Shown here in pieces: positions 32,676 to 38,164 of a stretch of 38,164 bases of DNA. Positions within the stretch are counted from its first letter, which is position 1. Each line of letters opens with the position of its first letter. The stretch comes from an uncultured Clostridium sp. Lineage in GTDB: Bacteria > Bacillota > Clostridia > Peptostreptococcales > Peptostreptococcaceae. A model generated the notes under the pieces. That model made no database searches. It was given only the letters and a program-made list of their open reading frames with translations, and was not told the DNA's origin. The stretch covers positions 1 to 38,164 of the forward strand of contig CAMEPL010000018.1 of NCBI GenBank assembly GCA_945931665.1, read 5' to 3'. Both the position numbers and the translations under genes were made by a program.

Positions 32676-33973
32676 TAAGAAATTTACAGACCAGATTTAT
32701 TTTATTTATCATTTTTATAGCGACATTTTCTGGCTGTTTTTCATTTATACTATCTTTTTTCTTTTACGGTAATAGCTTAGAAAATAATATAAAACAAAAT
32801 CAAACTAAAATAGCCGAAAATATTTTATTACTACATAACGAGACCGACTTTCCACTAGAGAAAATCATCTCTATCGATTTTAGTAATGAATATGAGTTAA
32901 GTGTAGTCAATGATATTTCTAATTATACAAATTTAACTAAAGATAAAGACATAATGTATTCTGAAAAACCATTACTTCATTCAGTTACAACTATAGTAAA
33001 GATTGAAAATAAATACGTTGTAATCTCTACTATGCCAAAAAATAACTTATTTTTCTATACTATGATAAATAGTGTATTATCAATTTCCTCTACTTTACTA
33101 TTTATATCAATTATGACGGCTATGTTGAGTAAGAGGATTTTAATGCCAATTAGAAATTTAAATTATGCTACAGGTGAAGTTTCTAAAGGTAATTTTAAAA
33201 TACAACTTCCTATTCCAAATGATTTTGAAATGGGGGCATTGACGGCAAAATTTAACTCTATGGTTAAAGAATTAAATAGTATAGAGACACTTCGAAATGA
33301 TTTTATAAGCAATGTCTCACATGAAATCAAAACTCCTATAGCAACAATACAGGGATTTTCAAATTTATTAAAAGATGATACTCTTTCAAAAGAAGATAGA
33401 GATGAATATCTAGATATTATTATTAGTGAAACATCTAGAATATCAAATCTAACTAGTAACATATTAAAACTTACTAAACTTGAAACACAGGGAATAATAA
33501 CAGATAAAACTTCATTCTCTCTTGATGAACAATTAAGACATTCTGTGCTTCTTTTACAACGAGACTTATCTGAAAAAAATCTAGAGTTAGATATAGATTT
33601 AGATAGAGTCCAAATTTATAGCAACGAAGAATTATTACAACAAGTTTGGCTTAATATTCTCTCAAATGCCATAAAATTCACAGGAGAAAATGGAAAAATA
33701 TCCATACAACTTATGGATACTGAAGATACTGCCACTGTTAAGATTACTGATAATGGTATAGGGATGAAAGCTGAAAGCTTAAATCATATATTTGATAAAT
33801 TTTATCAAGAAGATAGATCACATTCAAGTAACGGTAATGGTCTAGGACTCCCCCTTGTAAAACGTATTGTTGATTTATGTAATGGTACAATAAGGGTCAA
33901 GAGTTTATTAGGTGAAGGCTCATCCTTTACAGTTGAATTGCCTAAAAATAATATTAAAATAGAGGGTTCATAA
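32672..33973 (+). CDS. Sensor histidine kinase
   Basis: A 433-residue membrane kinase. The first helix (about 8-30) and second (about 130-152) enclose an extracytoplasmic sensor of about 100 residues, then a HAMP linker, the HisKA dimerisation helix with the phosphorylated His217 (SHEIKTPIATIQGF) and the HATPase_c domain with the N box (WLNILSNAIKF), G1 box DNGIGM, F box DKFYQ and G2 box GNGLGLPLV. All catalytic boxes are intact. It overlaps the response regulator by four bases. The stimulus is unknown; coupling to the MacB-like transporter suggests envelope stress or antimicrobial peptides. Confidence 0.96.
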   Translation: MIRNLQTRFILFIIFIATFSGCFSFILSFFFYGNSLENNIKQNQTKIAENILLLHNETDFPLEKIISIDFSNEYELSVVNDISNYTNLTKDKDIMYSEKPLLHSVTTIVKIENKYVVISTMPKNNLFFYTMINSVLSISSTLLFISIMTAMLSKRILMPIRNLNYATGEVSKGNFKIQLPIPNDFEMGALTAKFNSMVKELNSIETLRNDFISNVSHEIKTPIATIQGFSNLLKDDTLSKEDRDEYLDIIISETSRISNLTSNILKLTKLETQGIITDKTSFSLDEQLRHSVLLLQRDLSEKNLELDIDLDRVQIYSNEELLQQVWLNILSNAIKFTGENGKISIQLMDTEDTATVKITDNGIGMKAESLNHIFDKFYQEDRSHSSNGNGLGLPLVKRIVDLCNGTIRVKSLLGEGSSFTVELPKNNIKIEGS

Positions 33974-34003
33974 TATAACCCAAATACACTTTTAATTAAT
34001 TAA

Positions 34004-34029
34004 GGGAGGATAAAATCCTCCCCTTTTTT
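34004..34029 (+). terminator. Terminator of the two-component operon
   Basis: GGGAGGAT at 34004-34011 pairs with ATCCTCCC at 34015-34022 around AAA, followed by TTTTTT: a strong intrinsic terminator 31 bp after the kinase stop. Confidence 0.95.
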
Positions 34030-34094
34030 ATTATATAAAATAATAATCTAATTAAAAATCAAGTATTTCTACTTTTAATATACTTTTTAATTAA

Positions 34095-35300
34095 TTATTT
34101 ACCCATTGATTGAATCATCTTTTGAATATACATATAGTAATTGTTCCACATATCATTCATATTATATAAATCATCAGATGTTGTTATATATGGAGTTTCC
34201 ATTGTCATATATTGATTTGACATATTTCCCATATATTGCATAGGAGTCATGTCATACATTGGGTTTACATAGCTATATTGGTATCCACTGTCATTCATAC
34301 ATCCACAAGTATTTTGGCATCCACAATCTTGTTGTTCTGGAGCTACTTGTATTATATCATCGTTATTGTCTTGGCATCCATAGTTAGTATAATCATAGGT
34401 ACTGTATTGACATGCATCTTTTTTAGATTGGCATCCACAATTATTAACTTCTGTTTTAGGTTGACAATCACAAGCGTTCATTTGTTTTTTACTACCCATA
34501 TTACATCCACATGAATTTTTAGTTTGTTCTGGTTTAACACAACTATTCATACAGTTACTTAGTTTCGTATTACATTTATTTATAAGATCTTCACATTTTT
34601 TAGATTTTCCTTCGATTTCTTTTATTTTTTCTTCAGCAGTTTTGTAACATTCTAAAGTTTTTTGTTCATATTTTAGAGTTTGATTATATAAATATTTTGC
34701 TTGTTCATTGTAATTTTCAGCTTTTTCATAAGCACATTTTGCCTTTTGACAATTTTCTGCTGCTTCTTGTTCTAAATCTTTAGCTTCTTTATAAAGACAT
34801 TTAGCTCTACAGCATAACTCTTCTGCTTTGTTCATCAATTCTTGAGCTGTACAACTTGCATTTTTAGCGCCTTTATCTGCTTCTTTTGCATTTTTCATTA
34901 AATTACATGATTTTTGAGATAAACATTTTGCATTTTGTTCTAATTCTTTTGCATCTTTAAGTGCACACATAGCTTTTTCTTCGTATTTTACAGCTTTGTT
35001 AAATAGTTCTTCTGCTCTTTGTGCCAAGTCAGAACATTTATCTTCACATTTAATTTCGCATTCTTCACATGGACAAGTATATTCTTTTATTTTTGGTTTA
35101 CATTTAGTTGGTTTACAGCTATCTATTGCATTTACAGATTTATCAGGAATACAGCTTTTTGGAGTGTATTCACTTGCTGGTTTAGTACAATTACATTTAT
35201 CTTCGCATGCATCTTCTTTTTTTGGGCAATAATTCATATTTTTGCTACTGCAAACATTCCCCTGATTATTGCACCCACAAGATTTCTTTTTCTTTCTCAT
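34095..35300 (-). CDS. Cys-rich coiled-coil protein, candidate spore-surface protein
   Basis: A 401-residue protein with about 40 cysteines. The first 90 residues are basic with CGC, CPC and CxxC clusters. Residues about 90-245 form a long helical region of irregular heptads (AEELFNKAVKYEEKA, AKDLEQEAAENCQKAK) with regularly spaced Cys. The next part has repeated CGC/CDC/CGCQ units, and the tail is rich in Met, Tyr and Asn (MSNQYMTMETPYITT). No signal peptide or enzyme motif is seen. Cys-rich, Tyr/Met-rich proteins of this kind are typical of cross-linked spore coat or exosporium layers, e.g. CdeC in C. difficile, but I do not see homology to CdeC itself. A mother-cell-type promoter upstream supports this. 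Confidence 0.75.
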   Translation of the reverse strand: MRKKKKSCGCNNQGNVCSSKNMNYCPKKEDACEDKCNCTKPASEYTPKSCIPDKSVNAIDSCKPTKCKPKIKEYTCPCEECEIKCEDKCSDLAQRAEELFNKAVKYEEKAMCALKDAKELEQNAKCLSQKSCNLMKNAKEADKGAKNASCTAQELMNKAEELCCRAKCLYKEAKDLEQEAAENCQKAKCAYEKAENYNEQAKYLYNQTLKYEQKTLECYKTAEEKIKEIEGKSKKCEDLINKCNTKLSNCMNSCVKPEQTKNSCGCNMGSKKQMNACDCQPKTEVNNCGCQSKKDACQYSTYDYTNYGCQDNNDDIIQVAPEQQDCGCQNTCGCMNDSGYQYSYVNPMYDMTPMQYMGNMSNQYMTMETPYITTSDDLYNMNDMWNNYYMYIQKMIQSMGK

Positions 35301-35415
35301 GATAAGTCATTCCCCTTTTTGATAGAAAATTTACAAAAAGTCTTAATTTAAATTAATTTAAATTTTATAGACTTTAAAAACATATATATATTTTATTTAT
35401 TATATTTGTTTATTA

Positions 35416-35443
35416 TAATTATATGTAAACTTAAAAAACTGGT
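35416..35443 (-). promoter_or_regulatory. Sigma-K/sigma-E-like promoter of the Cys-rich gene
   Basis: Read on the minus strand, AC followed after 16 nt by CATATAATTA matches the sigma-K form (AC-N16-CATAnnnTA) except one base, and the sigma-E -10 CATAnnnT as well. Transcription would start about 110 nt before the ATG. Confidence 0.5.
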
Positions 35444-35476
35444 TACAAGAGAGAATAAAAGTCTGTTTTAAAAAAT

Positions 35477-36802
35477 CTATGCTGAAAATCCGAGATAAAA
35501 ATAATAAATTATAAATACAATAAATGTCATAATTAAGATTTTTTCTAAATATACTAAAAAAATATCTTTGTAATTTATAAATCTCATATATACCCTAATA
35601 AAAATTATATTTGTCGTCAGTGATATTCCTTGACAAATAATAATTATTGCAATAGTCAACCTTGATATGAATGTTATGCCATTATTTAATACTTCAATTG
35701 AATAAATTTGATTAAAAAATCCTAATACAACTGATCTTGATATATAATCTGGGTAAGGCATTTTTAATTTAATCAAAAGTGTTTCATATACCCCTCCTAT
35801 TATATTAACTATATTTGAGCTTCTTGTTATTATATCTATAAATAAGAACACAACTAATAAAATAGGTATTATATTTGAAGCTATATTCATAGTTTCATTA
35901 AAATAATTTAAAATAGTTTTAAATAAATTCTTCTTTTCTTTATTTTCTAAATACAATAAGATAGACATCTTAAATCTATTTCTCTTGAATGATTTCTCTT
36001 TAAATTTATTCTTTATAAGAAACGTCTTTTCTTTATTTTTTATGGGATATATTCTACATATAAATATATTTGTAACTAGAAAGACAAATAAGTAAGATAT
36101 TATAAGAAGTAAAAAGTTTATTTTTAATCGATTTGCTATATATGCTACTATTGAAATATGTAAAATTGGATAATTGAGTATTGCTCCGACTGCTTCATTT
36201 TTTCTAAGTTTTCCTTCTTTATATAATTTATAAACTACATAAAATCCTAAAAATCCATCTACAAAGAAAAATAATGCACATATTAGTATATTTTTTCCGC
36301 TTGCTCTAAAAATTTTTTTTGTAAATCTTCCAAAACAACAGTCAAAAATATATAGTAATCCGTAATCAAGTAGAAATGGTAGAAATATTGAACTTATCGG
36401 TAGAAATATTATAACTTTAAATATAGTCTCCTTCATTATCTGGATTAAATTTTCATCTTTAAAAAATAAAAATTCATTTTTTGTTGTTATAATAATTAAA
36501 ATTAATAAAGATATAAGTTTTAATACAATATCGACTTTATCAAGTATAGTTTTTTCCTTTTTTGATATTTCTTTTATACATAAAAGTGAGATAAATACAA
36601 TTATACAGATATATATAAATTCTTCATATTTCAAATAAACTAAATTTGTAATAAAAAATACTGGAAAAACTATTTGATTATTTACTCTAAGTGGTAAAAA
36701 AAATACACAACATCCTATTCCTGAAAATATTACTAACTTTATTAAATCAGAAAAATCATCTCCTTTTATTTCTTGAGTTTTTTTAGATTTTACATCATCC
36801 AT
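35477..36802 (-). CDS. YjiH-like membrane protein (nucleoside-recognition/Gate fold)
   Basis: A 441-residue polytopic membrane protein with about 10 hydrophobic segments. The central ISSIFLPFLLDYGLLYIFDCC segment and the FGRFTKKIFRASGKN / GYKEGKLRKNEAVGAILNYP-type stretch (ALFFFVDGFLGFYVVYKLY) resemble the YjiH family, which contains Gate (nucleoside-recognition) domains. The fold duplicates near 300-400 (ISRSVVLGFFNQIYSIEVL). Gate proteins are transport-related, and several have roles in sporulation (SpmA/B, YlbJ); the substrate is unknown. It reads toward the Cys-rich gene on the same strand, but that gene has its own promoter. The start follows AGAGGTGA. Confidence 0.7.
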   Translation of the reverse strand: MDDVKSKKTQEIKGDDFSDLIKLVIFSGIGCCVFFLPLRVNNQIVFPVFFITNLVYLKYEEFIYICIIVFISLLCIKEISKKEKTILDKVDIVLKLISLLILIIITTKNEFLFFKDENLIQIMKETIFKVIIFLPISSIFLPFLLDYGLLYIFDCCFGRFTKKIFRASGKNILICALFFFVDGFLGFYVVYKLYKEGKLRKNEAVGAILNYPILHISIVAYIANRLKINFLLLIISYLFVFLVTNIFICRIYPIKNKEKTFLIKNKFKEKSFKRNRFKMSILLYLENKEKKNLFKTILNYFNETMNIASNIIPILLVVFLFIDIITRSSNIVNIIGGVYETLLIKLKMPYPDYISRSVVLGFFNQIYSIEVLNNGITFISRLTIAIIIICQGISLTTNIIFIRVYMRFINYKDIFLVYLEKILIMTFIVFIIYYFYLGFSA

Positions 36803-36986
36803 AAAATCACCTCTATATGTAATTTGCTTTTTATTAACTTTTTCCTTTATTTTTTATATATCTAAATTTGTTTATTTTAGTAAACCTATTATTAATTTTA
36901 GTAAATACTTTGTATAAAATTTGCTTTAAATTTGATATAACTGTATAATACTATAAATGGCATTATTTTTAATTGGAGGTGATATT

Positions 36987-38099
36987 TTGAGTAATATTAA
37001 TAAGACTATATTAATATTAACTGCTCAATTTGGTGCTGGGCATGTAAGTGCAGCAAACGCTATAAAAGAATATATTTTAGAAAAAAATCCAAATTATAAT
37101 ATAGTAATTCAAAATTTCATAAATGCTAGTATACCACGTATAAATAACCCAATGGTTAAAATGTATGAGAGAAATACTAAGTACGTCCCAGAACTTTATA
37201 ATTATTACTATTATGCTAAAAAGAATTTTAATTCAAAATTTGATATAACATATAAAATATATACTCCAAAATTAACAGAGTATATATTAGAAATAAAACC
37301 AGATTTAATAATATCTACATTTCCATCAGCTGCTGGATGTGTTCATGATTTTAATTCAAAAAAAGAAAATACACCTATACCATGTATCACAGTTATCACT
37401 GATGTTGTAGATAGTTTAGAGTGGATTTTCCCAAATACTGATATGTATTTTGTACCTACATATGAAATTAAGCATAGGTATGTTCAAAAAGGATTAAATC
37501 CTGATATTTTTAGAGTTACCGGTGTTCCAACAGATAAAAGATTTAATATAAAAAACAAAGTATATTTCAAAGATGGCAAATATAATGTACTTCTTATGGG
37601 TGGGGGAAGAGGTTTATTCGACTTTGATGAAGATTTTATTAGATGGTTAGATGAATTTTGTGATGATTATAAAGATAAGCTTCATGTTACTATTATAACA
37701 GGAAAAAATGAAAAACTATTTAATAATTTAAAAGTGAAAAAACCATTAAAAAATATAGAAGTATTAGGATTTGTAACTAATATGCCAGACTTACTTAGAG
37801 ATAATGACCTTTTAGTAACTAAACCAGGTGGTGCAACTTTATTTGAGGCAATAAATGCACAAATCCCAATTATAATAAAAACACCAAAAGTAGGTCAAGA
37901 AATCGAGAATTCAAAGTTTATAATAGATAAAGGAATCGGTATAGTATATAATAATGCTGCTGAATTACAAGAGATTTTTGATTTAATGGTAAATGGCGAT
38001 TTAGATCATCGATTTAATTTTATGTTGGAAAACTTAGTCCACGTAAAGAAAAATATAAACCCTGAAAAAATAGGCGATTATGTAATGGAACTTTTATAA
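36987..38099 (+). CDS. Glycolipid glycosyltransferase, UgtP/MGDG-synthase-like
   Basis: A GT-B glycosyltransferase of about 370 residues. The N-terminal MGDG_synth domain has ILTAQFGAGHVSAANAIKEY and PDLIISTFPSAAG; the C-terminal GT28 half has LLMGGGRGLF, LGFVTNMPDLL and the donor-binding VTKPGGATLFEAINAQIP. The family moves glucose or galactose from UDP-sugar to diacylglycerol at the inner membrane face (UgtP/YpfP), giving glycolipid or lipoteichoic acid anchors. I start it at TTG 36987, because GGAGGTG (36975-36981) lies 5 nt upstream. The in-frame ATG at 36957 has no ribosome site. It is complete and ends 65 bp before the contig edge. Confidence 0.92.
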   Translation: MSNINKTILILTAQFGAGHVSAANAIKEYILEKNPNYNIVIQNFINASIPRINNPMVKMYERNTKYVPELYNYYYYAKKNFNSKFDITYKIYTPKLTEYILEIKPDLIISTFPSAAGCVHDFNSKKENTPIPCITVITDVVDSLEWIFPNTDMYFVPTYEIKHRYVQKGLNPDIFRVTGVPTDKRFNIKNKVYFKDGKYNVLLMGGGRGLFDFDEDFIRWLDEFCDDYKDKLHVTIITGKNEKLFNNLKVKKPLKNIEVLGFVTNMPDLLRDNDLLVTKPGGATLFEAINAQIPIIIKTPKVGQEIENSKFIIDKGIGIVYNNAAELQEIFDLMVNGDLDHRFNFMLENLVHVKKNINPEKIGDYVMELL

Positions 38100-38100
38100 A

Positions 38101-38164
38101 ATTAGCTTCGCTAATAGCGCCAACGAATCAAAGATTCCGTTGCTTAAAATTCGCTTCGCTCATG
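38101..38164. repeat. Palindromic element at contig end
   Basis: ATTAGC at 38101-38106 pairs with GCTAAT at 38110-38115. A second imperfect dyad, CAACG-AATC / GATT-CCGTTG, follows, and the end TTCGCTTCGCTCATG is more GC-rich than the window. It has the look of a dispersed intergenic palindromic repeat, which could explain why the contig stops here. Other copies are not seen in this window. Confidence 0.5.

Noticed and set aside
34236-35351. Long plus-strand open frames opposite the Cys-rich gene
   Set aside because: They are antisense shadows produced by the repetitive codon composition (Lys, Glu, Cys codons) of the real gene; they have no ribosome sites and improbable composition (Ser/Phe/Ile-rich).
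36957-36986. Upstream ATG start for the glycosyltransferase
   Set aside because: No ribosome site; the strong GGAGGTG sits inside the would-be coding extension and serves TTG 36987.

Overview
The window is a low-GC, AT-rich chromosomal contig from a Clostridia-type Firmicute, most like the Peptostreptococcaceae. I infer this from the codon use, the strong GGAGG-type ribosome sites, frequent TTG starts, a group-2 primary-like sigma factor, a TSCPD protein, YlbF, a DUF2975/HTH pair and a Cys-rich candidate spore-surface protein with a mother-cell-type promoter. No database search was possible. Bases 1-41 are not biological: they match the 3' part of the Illumina TruSeq universal adapter, so the left edge is a contaminated contig end and the first gene is cut there.

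Bases 42-10225 hold a type III CRISPR-Cas locus, best called III-D. On the minus strand are cas10 (no HD domain), a Csm3-like Cas7, a csx10-like double-RAMP gene and a second Cas7-like gene truncated by the contig end. Diverging on the plus strand are a CARF-HEPN ribonuclease of the TM1812/Csx1 type, cas1 (read here as starting at a rare AUU codon behind a perfect ribosome site) and cas2. Next come a leader and a two-repeat, one-spacer CRISPR array. The leader holds an 'anti-repeat' complementary to the first 14 nt of the CRISPR repeat, separated from it by a further long helix and several hairpins. The array leader can therefore fold into a large multibranched RNA that captures the first repeat. 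This is the most unusual signal in the window. A sigma-70 gene lies between the array and a detached cas6.

Bases 10297-13956 are ordinary accessory and housekeeping genes: an MFS exporter, a NUDIX hydrolase, xanthine phosphoribosyltransferase and a DUF2975/YozG-like pair. Bases 14006-19253 hold a membrane-anchored MutS-family ATPase and a GDSL hydrolase. The hydrolase diverges from a DUF1836 gene across a region with palindromic operators. A RelE/HigB-like small protein follows, in a probable operon with an unrecognised 396-aa protein behind a promoter carrying a 13-bp direct repeat. This pair is a candidate toxin module.

Bases 19468-26560 hold small membrane proteins, a TSCPD protein, a cytoplasmic parvulin-type isomerase with highly biased codons, an Lrp regulator, a CBS-pair protein, a cold-shock protein, a secreted amidase-domain protein, a pyridoxamine kinase and YlbF. 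Bases 26820-29367 encode two consecutive aminotransferases (class III with a Cys cluster, then HisC-like). Bases 29417-33973 hold a MacB-like fused ABC transporter with three altered catalytic motifs, diverging from an OmpR/histidine-kinase pair. Bases 34095-38099 hold the Cys-rich coiled-coil protein, a YjiH-like membrane protein and a UgtP/MGDG-synthase-like glycosyltransferase. The contig ends in a palindromic, repeat-like sequence.
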